The notes below the pieces were generated by a model. It worked only from the letters and a program-made list of their open reading frames with translations. It was not told where the DNA came from and did no database searches. From the NCBI RefSeq assembly GCF_000766145.1, contig NZ_JNFB01000024.1, positions 62,001 to 126,000 of the forward strand: 64,000 nt of DNA, in the 5' to 3' direction. This document shows positions 34,842 through 44,762 of the stretch, one piece after another. Positions within the stretch are counted from its first letter, which is position 1. Each line of letters starts with the position of its first letter. The stretch comes from Paenilisteria newyorkensis. GTDB lineage: Bacteria > Bacillota > Bacilli > Lactobacillales > Listeriaceae. The position numbers were made by a program, and so were the translations under genes.

Positions 34842-35324
34842 TTATAAAGTTAAAACAGCAGTTTCTCCGCCGATTACTTTTTTCTCGAGAGCCATTGGTG
34901 TGAGCGTTATAGCGTCGTTTGCCATCACAATCAAAGGTGTGGTCAGCTGCAAATGATGTTTCGCCATTAAGGCCAAATCAATCTCCAATAATTCTGCGCC
35001 AGCCTTCACTTTTTGACCAACTTCCACCAACACATCGAAGCCTTCTCCGCCAAGCATCACCGTATCAAGCCCAACATGGATTAAAATCTCGATACCCGAA
35101 GTCAATGTCATACCGATTGCATGCTTTGTTTCGGCGATGAACGTTATTTTCCCATCAGCTGGCGCAAAAATCGTACTTTCTGCCAAGTCAAACGCGACGC
35201 CATCCCCCATCATTTTTGTGGAGAAAACTTCGTCTGGAACGTCTTCTAAGGGGATACATTTACCAGTTGCAGGAGATAGCAGGACAGTCGTTTTTGGCGT
35301 CTTTTTTTTGAATGAAAACATCAT
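34842..35324 (-). CDS. PTS glucose-type EIIA component
   Basis: The 160-aa single EIIA-Glc/Crr-like domain begins TTVLLSPATGKCIPLEDVPD and has the phosphorylated His in ILIHVGLDTV near residue 87. It passes phosphate from HPr to the EIIB domain of the EIICB protein encoded at 37265, which lacks its own EIIA. The glv system of B. subtilis has no adjacent EIIA, so the operon here is more self-contained. Confidence 0.9.
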   Translation of the reverse strand: MMFSFKKKTPKTTVLLSPATGKCIPLEDVPDEVFSTKMMGDGVAFDLAESTIFAPADGKITFIAETKHAIGMTLTSGIEILIHVGLDTVMLGGEGFDVLVEVGQKVKAGAELLEIDLALMAKHHLQLTTPLIVMANDAITLTPMALEKKVIGGETAVLTL

Positions 35325-35345
35325 AATTCCTTCTTTCTATGTAAT

Positions 35346-35846
35346 TTATAAGCTAAATCTGATGATACAGACGAACGAGGAGATAAACAAGGTGTAGCCG
35401 CTAACAAGGAGCAGCCATTTTTGCGGTGCTTGTTTCAGGCCTTTCCAGCTAATTCGGAAAACATCCATACCATATTCTTTTTTCGCAAACCAGAGTAATA
35501 GCCAGCCGCAAATCAGATTCATCGCGAATAATTGTGTTAATATCAGGGCTAGAGTGGCGATTTTTAGGAGACCTTGGCTCTGCTTATTAGCCAGTGATTT
35601 CTTCATATTTTTGACGATAAAAGCGCAGAAAAAGAAGCTTAAAAATAGGATGAAGTATAGTGCGTAAACGGGATTTAGGCGTACTGGTTCCATGATGTCG
35701 GCGTTACTATGCCAAGATACGAGTCCTAGTAAACCGAGGAACAGCAACGGAAAGACGATAAATAAGATTTCAGCGATGTGCAAAATTTTTGCTGAGGTTA
35801 TTTGGCTTCGCACGGTTTGGAATTTGGATAGAACGATGGTTTTCAT
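35346..35846 (-). CDS. Four-TM membrane protein, unknown, inside the glv operon
   Basis: The 166-aa protein starts at the ATG at 35846 (MKTIVLSKFQTVRSQ), with AAAGGAAG upstream. The frame to 35900 has no ribosome site and overlaps a hairpin. Four hydrophobic segments (about residues 25-45, 58-78, 90-112 and 140-160) make it an integral membrane protein. No family is recognised. Its place between glvA-like and EIIA genes is unusual. Confidence 0.6.
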   Translation of the reverse strand: MKTIVLSKFQTVRSQITSAKILHIAEILFIVFPLLFLGLLGLVSWHSNADIMEPVRLNPVYALYFILFLSFFFCAFIVKNMKKSLANKQSQGLLKIATLALILTQLFAMNLICGWLLLWFAKKEYGMDVFRISWKGLKQAPQKWLLLVSGYTLFISSFVCIIRFSL

Positions 35847-35870
35847 TGTGGCACTTCCTTTCACATCCAG

Positions 35871-35908
35871 GTGTCGGCGTATCTTGACGAGGCAAAACAC
35901 GCCGATAC
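35871..35908 (-). other. Intercistronic hairpin in the glv operon
   Basis: GTGTCGGCGT and ACGCCGATAC form a 10-bp stem (one G-T pair) between the glucosidase and the membrane-protein genes. There is no T run, so it is more likely an mRNA-stability or processing element than a terminator. Confidence 0.5.
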
Positions 35909-35920
35909 GGATGCTTCTTT

Positions 35921-37264
<1,344 letters not shown>

Positions 37265-38824
37265 TTATAATAGTTTTTCGAATTCATCACGTAAGGATGG
37301 GACGGATAGGCCGACGATAATTTGGATTGCGCCACCGTTTTTCACGAGTCCTTGGGCGCCGACTTGTCTGAAAACGGCATCGGAGGCGACGAGATCGGGG
37401 TCAGTTACGGTGAGCCTCAATCTTGTTGCGCAGTTCGTAACGTCGACAATGTTTTCTTTTCCACCGAGATACGTTAGGAAACTTGCTGCTTTATCCGCAT
37501 TAGCATTGCCTTTTCCGGATTTTTTCTCTTTGTAATCAGATTTACTGTAGAGCTTCATTTCATCGCTATCGTCTTCTCTACCAGGCGTTTTCAGATCCAT
37601 TTTTTTGATAAGGAAGCTGAAAATGAAATACCAGATGAAGACGAATACAATTCCAATGGCGATTTGCGTCAGATAGGTCGGCCAATGGTACTTCCAAAGT
37701 GGCAACCAATTGATCGCAAACCAGTTAATGAGACCGCCGCCGAAATCACCAACAACGCCAAATGCATAGGCAGTGGTAGAAATTGTTGCAGCGAGTAGGG
37801 CGTGAATAACGAACAGAATCGGTGCAAAAAATAGGAATGTGAACTCGAGTGGTTCAGTGATTCCTGCGAAAACGGCTGTGGCTGCGACCGGAATCATTAA
37901 ACCGAGCACTGCTTTGCGTTTTTCAGGTTTTGCTGTTTTGTAGAAAGCGAGTGTAATCCCGATGGAACCGAATACTTTCGACATGCCAGATAGCGCGAAA
38001 CCGCCGGCGGGATACATTTCTTTCAATGTTTGTTCGGTTGTTTGGAATTCTCCTAAATGCGTTGCCCAGTAAGCAGCCATACCACCTGGAACGACGGCAT
38101 TATCGTAGGCAAACGGAGAATAAATGAAGTGATGTAACCCGGTCGGGATCAGGATTTTTTCCAAGAAGGAGTAAATCCAAACGCCGAATACGCCGGATGA
38201 GATGAAGAATTTTTGCATGTCGAGCATTACTGATTGGAAATGTGGCCAGATGAAGGCGAACAGGAATGCAACCGGTAACATAACTAGGAATCCTAAAATA
38301 ACGATAAACGATGTACCGCGGAAAACGCCTAATACTTCGGGTAATTCGGTATCGAAATAACGATTGTGCAGGAAAACAACGATTCCGGAAATAATGAGTG
38401 CACCAACCATACCTGTGTCTAGTGTTTTAATGCCGGCAATGTTAGCAAGACCGCTCGTACCACCGACTTCTTGCGTCATATCTACACCAAAGAAAGAACT
38501 CCATGTTGTTAGGATAGCAGATAGAAAATAGTTAAAAGTGACATAAGTAACCAGTGCCTCTAAACAAGCGCGACCACTTTGCGATTTTGCGAGACCGATG
38601 GGTAAACCGATAACGAATAGTAGTGGAATTTGTCTGAATACCGCCCAAGCTCCCTCGGCGATGACATTCCAAATTTTAAACCAGAGACCATTTGGATTCG
38701 CAAGCCCTCCCATAATATCAGGGTTCATAAATAAGATTGAGAAACCAACCACAATACCTGCAAAAGAAAACAGAAGGGCTGGGGCTAGCATTGCGCCTCC
38801 AAAACGTTGAATCTTTTTCATCAT
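37265..38824 (-). CDS. glvC: PTS maltose-type EIICB component (GlvC/MalP)
   Basis: The 519-aa protein has an EIIC domain of about 10 membrane helices (residues 1-410; EVGGTSGLANIAGIKTLDT, ILIPTGLHHFIYSPF and GITEPLEFTFLF). After a linker comes an EIIB domain whose phosphorylated Cys lies in VDVTNCATRLRL near residue 460. Glucose/maltose superfamily type. It should import and phosphorylate maltose or similar alpha-glucosides. The promoter is at 38872-38900. The regulator is probably the divergent RpiR protein. Confidence 0.9.
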   Translation of the reverse strand: MMKKIQRFGGAMLAPALLFSFAGIVVGFSILFMNPDIMGGLANPNGLWFKIWNVIAEGAWAVFRQIPLLFVIGLPIGLAKSQSGRACLEALVTYVTFNYFLSAILTTWSSFFGVDMTQEVGGTSGLANIAGIKTLDTGMVGALIISGIVVFLHNRYFDTELPEVLGVFRGTSFIVILGFLVMLPVAFLFAFIWPHFQSVMLDMQKFFISSGVFGVWIYSFLEKILIPTGLHHFIYSPFAYDNAVVPGGMAAYWATHLGEFQTTEQTLKEMYPAGGFALSGMSKVFGSIGITLAFYKTAKPEKRKAVLGLMIPVAATAVFAGITEPLEFTFLFFAPILFVIHALLAATISTTAYAFGVVGDFGGGLINWFAINWLPLWKYHWPTYLTQIAIGIVFVFIWYFIFSFLIKKMDLKTPGREDDSDEMKLYSKSDYKEKKSGKGNANADKAASFLTYLGGKENIVDVTNCATRLRLTVTDPDLVASDAVFRQVGAQGLVKNGGAIQIIVGLSVPSLRDEFEKLL

Positions 38825-38871
38825 ATCTTTTGAAAACCTCCTTTTTATTTTTTAAGACGTCCTTGTGCTTT

Positions 38872-38900
38872 ATTCTAGCCACTAGTTGGGCGCATTACAA
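38872..38900 (-). promoter_or_regulatory. Promoter of the glv operon
   Basis: On the minus strand TTGTAA (38895-38900) and TAGAAT (38872-38877) are 17 bp apart. Confidence 0.65.
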
Positions 38901-38942
38901 TCCCTTTTGGCGTTTTATCTCCTAATTACAAGAACAGGAATC

Positions 38943-38969
38943 TTTCACAAAAGCTGTGACATTTCACAA
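38943..38969. promoter_or_regulatory. Candidate operator for the RpiR regulator
   Basis: TTTCACAA occurs at 38943-38950 and again at 38962-38969, with the inverted half TGTGA (38955-38959) between them. This makes two overlapping inverted repeats in the divergent glv/rpiR spacer. Confidence 0.5.
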
Positions 38970-39008
38970 CCTGGTCGCGCACGGAAGTTTTTAATGATAC
39001 AATATACA

Positions 39009-39022
39009 TGAAAACGCTAACA
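39009..39022 (+). promoter_or_regulatory. cre site (CcpA) before the RpiR gene
   Basis: TGAAAACGCTAACA fits the cre consensus TGWAANCGNTNWCA at every position. It lies just after a TACAAT -10 box (38998-39003), where CcpA would block initiation. Confidence 0.8.
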
Positions 39023-39039
39023 CGACTATGGAGTGAGGA

Positions 39040-39831
39040 ATGAATGCAATGAAATTAGAGGAACTAGTCAATAAAAATTATGAGCTGCTGAACCAAAATG
39101 ACCTGCATATTTGGAAGTATATTCAGGCACACAAAAAAGATTGCAGTAGTATGAGCATCAATGAAATGGCCAAACTGTGCAATGTTTCTCGAACGACGAT
39201 TCTTCGTTTTGCTAAAAAGATTTCTTTGGAAGGGTATAGTGAGTTGAAGGTACACTTGAAATGGGATTTGGAGTATAGTGTGAACATGGCGGACGAGGTA
39301 ACGGAGGTTATTAGCGACGGTTATGTGGATGTGATTCATGAGGTAACCAAGAAGGATTTTCAGCCGATTTGTCGACTAATTTACGGGGCAAATCGTGTTT
39401 TTGTTTTTGGATCAGGGGATTTCCAGATGGCGGTGGCAAAGCACTTGAAACGGCTGTTTTTGCATGGTGGGGACTGTCTGTATGATGTGGATTCTATTAC
39501 GATAAATAAGGAGTTTTTTAAGATTGTGAAACCGGACGATTTGGTCATCTTAATATCGCTTAATGGTGAGTCGAAATCGATTGTTTCAACCGCGATGGAG
39601 CTGAAGCTGATGGGTGTGCCGGTGGTTTCGATTTCGAAAATGAAGAACAGTACGCTTGCGAGGTTAAGTGTAGAAAATATCTATATCTCAACAACGGAGA
39701 TTCATTTTGATAATCAAAGTACTCATTCTTTTGAGGCGACTGCTAGTTTATATGTTGTCGCAGAATTATTGTTTGTGAAATATAATTTGTATAAGAACCA
39801 ACTGCGCCAAGAAAAAACACCTCATATCTAG
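39040..39831 (+). CDS. RpiR-family regulator (GlvR-like)
   Basis: The 263-aa protein has an N-terminal HTH_6 domain (SINEMAKLCNVSRTTILRFAKKISLEGYSEL, residues 39-69) and a C-terminal SIS sugar-phosphate-binding domain (VFVFGSGDFQMAVAKHLKRLF and LISLNGESKSI). It is divergent from the maltose-type PTS operon. B. subtilis GlvR, which activates glv genes, has the same build. It probably senses a phosphosugar made by GlvC. Its 3' end overlaps a terminator shared with gshF. Confidence 0.88.
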   Translation: MNAMKLEELVNKNYELLNQNDLHIWKYIQAHKKDCSSMSINEMAKLCNVSRTTILRFAKKISLEGYSELKVHLKWDLEYSVNMADEVTEVISDGYVDVIHEVTKKDFQPICRLIYGANRVFVFGSGDFQMAVAKHLKRLFLHGGDCLYDVDSITINKEFFKIVKPDDLVILISLNGESKSIVSTAMELKLMGVPVVSISKMKNSTLARLSVENIYISTTEIHFDNQSTHSFEATASLYVVAELLFVKYNLYKNQLRQEKTPHI

Positions 39832-39846
39832 TTGACATGAGGTGTT
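39812..39846. terminator. Bidirectional terminator between rpiR and gshF
   Basis: A 10-bp perfect stem (AACACCTCAT / ATGAGGTGTT) overlaps the rpiR stop codon, with an A run on the left side for the minus direction. Confidence 0.75.
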
Positions 39847-39852
39847 CGCATA

Positions 39853-42180
39853 TTATAGTTTATCTTTAAAAAGAAAGTCTAGAATGATATCGCCGATTCG
39901 GCGGTTTTCTCCTTGGTATGGGAAGGAGTGAATCTGGATGGCTGGGTTGAAGTTGAGTTCAATCACAGCATAGGGGCCGTTTGCGATTGTTTCACGTGAA
40001 ACAATGATATCGACACCGCATAGATTCGCGTCAACGGCTTTGGCGCATTTAATCGCTAGCTCTTGGTAGTAGGGGTGAATCAGGTCTGTTACGTCGATGC
40101 TGTCACCGCCAGTACTTATATTTGAATTTTCGCGTAGATATACGATTTGGCCATCTTCAGGAACATCGGACATGCTGAATCCTTGCATGGAGAGCATGAG
40201 TGTTTCTTCTGGGCCTTTTTGGATTATTTCTAAAGGCTTGAGATGATCGGTGCCTCGTAATGGATCTAGGTTTTTTTCGTCGATGAGTTCTGAAATCGTA
40301 CGTGTCCCGTCACCAGTGATATTGGCTGGTACGCGTTTTAGGATACCCGCGATTTTACCGTCGATAACTAGGAAACGGTATTCGTCGCCAGGGATGTAGG
40401 TCTCGATGATAACGGAAGAATCGTAGCCAAAAGCGATTTTTAGAGCTTCTTCGTAGTTTTCTTGGCTAAATCCGTCTTTGAAAATGCTGATTCCGATGCC
40501 AAAATTGGTTGATTTCGGCTTGATAACAATCGGTTTGTCGGCGAATAGTTCGAAGCTTTCGCGTGCAGTTTCAATATCTGAAAAATGCTGACCGTGTGGT
40601 ACTTCGATGTCGTTTTCTGCTAGAATTTGTTTCGTGACGACTTTGTTTTCCATGATAAGAGCACTGATGTAGCTGTCGCGCGCGGTTTTCGTTGCTTGTT
40701 TGATGTATTCGACTTGATTTCCTTTTTCGAGACGAATGAAATTTTCTTCGCGGTCTAGGAGTTCAATGGATAAACCTTTTGTTACCGCGGATTTCAAAAC
40801 GATTTGCGTGGAGAGTTCCATATCTTCGTAACCGATGAGCTTGTAAGCGTTCTGCATGCTTTGTTCTAGGTAGGTTTTCGCTTTTTCAAGGTTGAAGGAT
40901 ACGAATGATTCGGGTGTTGCTGTGATTTGTGACGCGATTGTTTTTTCTGGGTGTTGGCTTATGTCGCGTTGTGTCTCGATGATGCTTTCGAAATCGGTTG
41001 TGTCGGTTAGTTTTGCGACGTTTTCCATTTCTGTTAGGAGTTTTTCAACTGCTTGATCGAATGGGACTTCTACGCCGTTAACGTATATATCTGGCTTGGT
41101 TAAGCCGTTGCTCGCGATTCGCTCTTCGTTTTGGTCGGATTGTTCTTGTTGTATTTGGTCAAAAGCGGTGCTCTCGGTTAATAGGCCTGTGACTAGGAGC
41201 AGCTGGATAAAATGTAGCGTCTCTTTCGTGATACCGTTTGGGTCGAATGGGTTTAGATCCAATGAGCGGATTTCAATGTATTCGACGCCAGCTTTGGCAA
41301 GGCCTGCGAGTGATTGATCGGTATGGGCGTTTTTCATCCGAATTGGGTTGTAGAGTTCGCGCATACTGTCGATTTTCCCTTGATTAATCCACGATTCGAT
41401 GCTTGAAATATAGCCGTCGAAGCTATCGTAGTCAACGTGAAGGGAACATTTATTTTTATACCCGGCGTGACTATTGCGCAGAGAGATACCATTTTTAAGC
41501 GCAAGGTCGGATGTTTCACGTGAAACTTCGTTGTCGGGAGTTTTATTCAGAAAATTTGGTAGATAGACTGGGCTTGCTCCTGTTAGGTAAAGTAGGAACC
41601 AGCGATTTTGCATGAAGTATTTGGCGACTTTGAGGTAAATCTGGTTTTTGAAGTCTTGTAGTGATTTTTCGCCGCCCATGCTTGTGTGTAGTCGTTCTAA
41701 AAAGTCATCTGAGAACGAGAAATTATAGTGAATACCGGAGAAAAGTTGAATTTTCTTGCCGTATTCGCGGGCTAGGTGCTCACGGTAGAGTCTGCTCGCT
41801 GAATTCGGATCTTGATAAACAGCTATTGGGATATCTTGTTCTGCTGGAAGGATTGGCGGGTTGCTGCTTGGCCATAAATATTCGTCACGAACCCGGTCTG
41901 ATACGATATTTTGCAGGTTTTCCATGGATGTATATACTTCGTCAACCGAGCCGCTGACGGGTGTGATCATTTCGATTTGACTTTCCGAAAAATCGGTTTT
42001 GATGTAGGGATTTTCTTCTTTTAGGCCAAAAATGGCGGGGTGTGGTGTAAGTGATAAATTTCCGTTTTCATCTACTCGCACATTTTCTTTTTCAAGTCCA
42101 AAGTTTCCATTAAAGAGCCTTTTTTTCAAATCGGCGTGTTGTTCTAGTATTGGAAACAAATTGTCATTTTTATATAACAC
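39853..42180 (-). CDS. gshF: Bifunctional glutamate-cysteine ligase/glutathione synthetase GshF
   Basis: The 775-aa fusion makes glutathione from Glu, Cys and Gly. Residues 1-450 are the GshA-type ligase (NGNFGLEKENVRVDENGN; FSESQIEMITPV). Residues 490-775 are the ATP-grasp synthetase (VTKQILAENDIEVPHG; FADKPIVIKPKSTNFGIGISIF; VIELNFNPAIQIHSFPYQG). This fused form is typical of Listeria and some streptococci. Two parS sites lie inside the coding DNA. Third-position use and length are normal. Confidence 0.97.
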   Translation of the reverse strand: MLYKNDNLFPILEQHADLKKRLFNGNFGLEKENVRVDENGNLSLTPHPAIFGLKEENPYIKTDFSESQIEMITPVSGSVDEVYTSMENLQNIVSDRVRDEYLWPSSNPPILPAEQDIPIAVYQDPNSASRLYREHLAREYGKKIQLFSGIHYNFSFSDDFLERLHTSMGGEKSLQDFKNQIYLKVAKYFMQNRWFLLYLTGASPVYLPNFLNKTPDNEVSRETSDLALKNGISLRNSHAGYKNKCSLHVDYDSFDGYISSIESWINQGKIDSMRELYNPIRMKNAHTDQSLAGLAKAGVEYIEIRSLDLNPFDPNGITKETLHFIQLLLVTGLLTESTAFDQIQQEQSDQNEERIASNGLTKPDIYVNGVEVPFDQAVEKLLTEMENVAKLTDTTDFESIIETQRDISQHPEKTIASQITATPESFVSFNLEKAKTYLEQSMQNAYKLIGYEDMELSTQIVLKSAVTKGLSIELLDREENFIRLEKGNQVEYIKQATKTARDSYISALIMENKVVTKQILAENDIEVPHGQHFSDIETARESFELFADKPIVIKPKSTNFGIGISIFKDGFSQENYEEALKIAFGYDSSVIIETYIPGDEYRFLVIDGKIAGILKRVPANITGDGTRTISELIDEKNLDPLRGTDHLKPLEIIQKGPEETLMLSMQGFSMSDVPEDGQIVYLRENSNISTGGDSIDVTDLIHPYYQELAIKCAKAVDANLCGVDIIVSRETIANGPYAVIELNFNPAIQIHSFPYQGENRRIGDIILDFLFKDKL
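39988..40003. promoter_or_regulatory. Perfect parS site inside gshF (3' part)
   Basis: TGTTTCACGTGAAACA matches parS at all 16 positions. Confidence 0.93.
41512..41527. promoter_or_regulatory. parS-like site inside gshF (middle)
   Basis: TGTTTCACGTGAAACT differs from the consensus only at the last base. It lies 1.5 kb from the other gshF site. Confidence 0.85.
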
Positions 42181-42378
42181 GATTTCACCTTCTTGTAGTC
42201 CATTTTGTTCAATAGCTTTATCTTACAATAATTATGAGCAATAGTATAGAAAATGGTTTTAGATTACCAATATTTCGTGATGAAACGTACAAGAAACATT
42301 TTTGAAACATTTGTAATATAAATCTTTACTTTTAGAAGTGTACTAGTTATAATAGGACACATGAGGAGAGTGATGGGG

Positions 42379-42762
42379 ATGTATACGTTAGATTCTCAAA
42401 GTCATGTTCCGATTTATGAGCAGATTGTAGCCTTAATCAAGGGCTATTGCATCAGTGGAGTCCTACAGCCAGGCGAAAAATTGATGAGTGTTCGTGAAAT
42501 GTCGACGCATATTTTAGTGAATCCTAATACGGTTGGTAAGGCATACAAGGAGTTAGAGCGGCTGGGGATTATTGAGACCAAGCTTGGAAAAGGCTCGTAT
42601 GTAGCGTATGCTAGTGACAATAGTCCGAATGAAGAGGCGCTTGCGTTATTTAGACAGAATTTAGAGGAATTAGTTTTGGAAGCGAATTATTTACGAATCG
42701 AGGAACAGGAGCTGCAAGGTTTGGTGAGCGAATATTATACGAGCTTGGGAGTGGTGGAGTAG
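42379..42762 (+). CDS. GntR-family regulator (YtrA type)
   Basis: The 127-aa protein starts at ATG 42379, with AGGAGAG about ten bases upstream; an ATG at 42361 is less likely. A winged helix covers residues 10-75 (IYEQIVALIKGYCISG, LMSVREMSTHILVNPNTVGKAYKELE), and a short helical tail replaces the usual effector domain. This marks the YtrA subfamily, which represses its own ABC-transporter operon. The next gene starts at the base after the stop. Confidence 0.9.
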   Translation: MYTLDSQSHVPIYEQIVALIKGYCISGVLQPGEKLMSVREMSTHILVNPNTVGKAYKELERLGIIETKLGKGSYVAYASDNSPNEEALALFRQNLEELVLEANYLRIEEQELQGLVSEYYTSLGVVE

Positions 42763-43650
42763 ATGATTATCGATGGTGTCACGAAGCGGATTGAGGGCAA
42801 TTTGGTATTGGAGGACATTTCTTTTGAGCTGAAGTCGGGTGAGATTACGGCGCTGATTGGACGCAATGGGGTTGGGAAAACGACGCTGTTCTCGATTATC
42901 GCGGGGATGTATTTGGCGGATGCGGGTCATGTGGCGATTGATGGGCAAGATTTACGCAAACATCCGGTGTTGAAGAAGAATATTTTCTTTTTGGAAGATA
43001 ACATGAACTATTTTAATTCGTATAGTGTGAAGGCTGTTGTGAAAATTTATAAGAATGTTTACGCTACATTTGATGAGGAGTTTTTTGATTCGTTGATGGA
43101 CCGTTTTGAATTGCCGAAAAAAGCGAAGGTGATGTCGTTTTCGAAGGGACGCAAGGCGTTATTTTTCATGATTTTGGCGTTTTCTTTGGATGTGCGTTAT
43201 TTGTTGCTGGATGAGCCGATGGATGGGCTGGACGTGATTGTGAAGAAGCAGTTGTTGCAGTTTATTTTGGAGACGGTTGCGGATCGGAAAACGAGTGTGT
43301 TGATTGCCTCGCATCGCTTGGATGAGCTGGAAATGGTGGCGGATCGGGTGTTGGTTTTGAAGGGAACGACGCTGGAATTGGATTATTATTTGGAGTCGTT
43401 GCGTGACACGGCGTTGAAGATCCAGGTGGCGTTTAAGTCGAAGCATGTGCCTGTGTTTGTGAAAGAGGAATCAGAGCTTTTGCAGCGGAATGGGCGGATT
43501 TACACGTTGTTGGTGACGGAAAATACGGATGATTTCGTGAGCAAGGTTAGGATGGAAGAGCCGATTTTGTATCAGGAAATGGCGATTACGATTGAGGACG
43601 TTTTTACAATTCGATTGGCGGATGATAAGGTCGACTACTACGAGATTTGA
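42763..43650 (+). CDS. ABC transporter ATP-binding protein (YtrB-like)
   Basis: The 295-aa ATPase has Walker A GRNGVGKTTL (residues 33-42) and Walker B YLLLDEPMDGLD (near 144-155). The signature motif is degenerate (MSFSKGRKALFFM instead of LSGGQ). His-loop ASHRLDELEM follows. It is paired with two permeases downstream and the GntR repressor upstream, as in ytr operons that respond to cell-wall antibiotics. The substrate is unknown. Confidence 0.9.
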   Translation: MIIDGVTKRIEGNLVLEDISFELKSGEITALIGRNGVGKTTLFSIIAGMYLADAGHVAIDGQDLRKHPVLKKNIFFLEDNMNYFNSYSVKAVVKIYKNVYATFDEEFFDSLMDRFELPKKAKVMSFSKGRKALFFMILAFSLDVRYLLLDEPMDGLDVIVKKQLLQFILETVADRKTSVLIASHRLDELEMVADRVLVLKGTTLELDYYLESLRDTALKIQVAFKSKHVPVFVKEESELLQRNGRIYTLLVTENTDDFVSKVRMEEPILYQEMAITIEDVFTIRLADDKVDYYEI

Positions 43651-43663
43651 GGGGTGAGGAGCA

Positions 43664-44752
43664 TTGTTTAATAAGCATTTGTGGTTGAAGGAATGGCGCG
43701 GTGTGCGGTGGATTGTGGTTGTATTAATGTTGTTGTTTCTTTATGCGCAAACCGGTGGGCTTTACTCGGATACGGAGAGTTGGCAGTCGCAATATGACTA
43801 TTTCCAATCGGATGGGTTTCAAAAAGAGCAAGAACAATCGCCGAGTGATGCAAAAATGACTCCGGAACAGGTGAAATCGAGTTTGACGTTGAACTATTTT
43901 ACGACGGGATTTCCGGGTGATAAATTTTCGACGCAGTATACGATGTCTCAGTCCTATTTTGCGTTGAGTATTTTGGTGGTTATTCTGGGGCTGGCGATGG
44001 TTGGCTGGGAACGGTATACGCGAAAGGATCATTTTTCGTTGGCGGCGCCGTTTAAGCGTGGAAGTATGATTGGAACGAAGCTGCTGCTTGGTGGTTTGGC
44101 GATTACGGTGGGATATGGCATCAGCTTATGGCTGGGACTGTGGCATATGTTTCAGGTAATTCCGACTGAATATATTGACTTGGATATGCAAAAGGTGTAT
44201 CTAGGATTAATCGGGAATTTGGGGACGTTTTTGTTGCTTTTTGTGGTGGCTGTTTTTGTGGGAACGGTGATGGGCGAGTTGCTGGCGACGGTTATTGCGA
44301 TGCTTGTGATCACCATGATGCCGCGCTATCTTTATGTGGTTTGGTCGGTTTTGATGCAGCTGTTGTACCCTGATGTTGATGCAGAAAAATTGACGAATTG
44401 GACGTCGTATGCGAATGTATTTCTTGTTTTTGGGAATAGTGAGTTTGAGTATGGGCCGTTTATTTTGCAGCTGATTTTGCTTGTTTTGTTTGTAGTTGGG
44501 TCGGTGTTTTTCTATAAGCGGTATTCGATTGAGAATAATGGGAAGGTTTTGGCGTTCTCGTATTTGCGTATTCCGAGCGCGATTTTGATTTCGTTTGGTG
44601 GAGCTATTTTAGTCACGAATTTTTGGATGGGTGGTGGCTCGGCGGATGGGCCTTCGTTGACGGGTTTTCTCATTATATGTATCGGGTCGTTTATTGGATG
44701 CTTGGTGATTTGCTACATGGTGCTTTATAGAAATACATGGATGCGGAGATAG
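43664..44752 (+). CDS. ABC transporter permease (1)
   Basis: The 362-aa membrane protein has seven or more hydrophobic segments and a large external region after the first helix. It begins FNKHLWLKEWRGVRWIVVVLM. It starts at TTG 43664 with GAGGAG upstream. It is paralogous to the next gene: both start with LW-KEWRG-RW and share YTRKDHFSLAAPFKR versus YTRGNHFTAVMPYSK. The two probably form a heterodimer with the ATPase. Confidence 0.82.
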   Translation: MFNKHLWLKEWRGVRWIVVVLMLLFLYAQTGGLYSDTESWQSQYDYFQSDGFQKEQEQSPSDAKMTPEQVKSSLTLNYFTTGFPGDKFSTQYTMSQSYFALSILVVILGLAMVGWERYTRKDHFSLAAPFKRGSMIGTKLLLGGLAITVGYGISLWLGLWHMFQVIPTEYIDLDMQKVYLGLIGNLGTFLLLFVVAVFVGTVMGELLATVIAMLVITMMPRYLYVVWSVLMQLLYPDVDAEKLTNWTSYANVFLVFGNSEFEYGPFILQLILLVLFVVGSVFFYKRYSIENNGKVLAFSYLRIPSAILISFGGAILVTNFWMGGGSADGPSLTGFLIICIGSFIGCLVICYMVLYRNTWMRR

Positions 44753-44762
44753 GGGTGATTTT

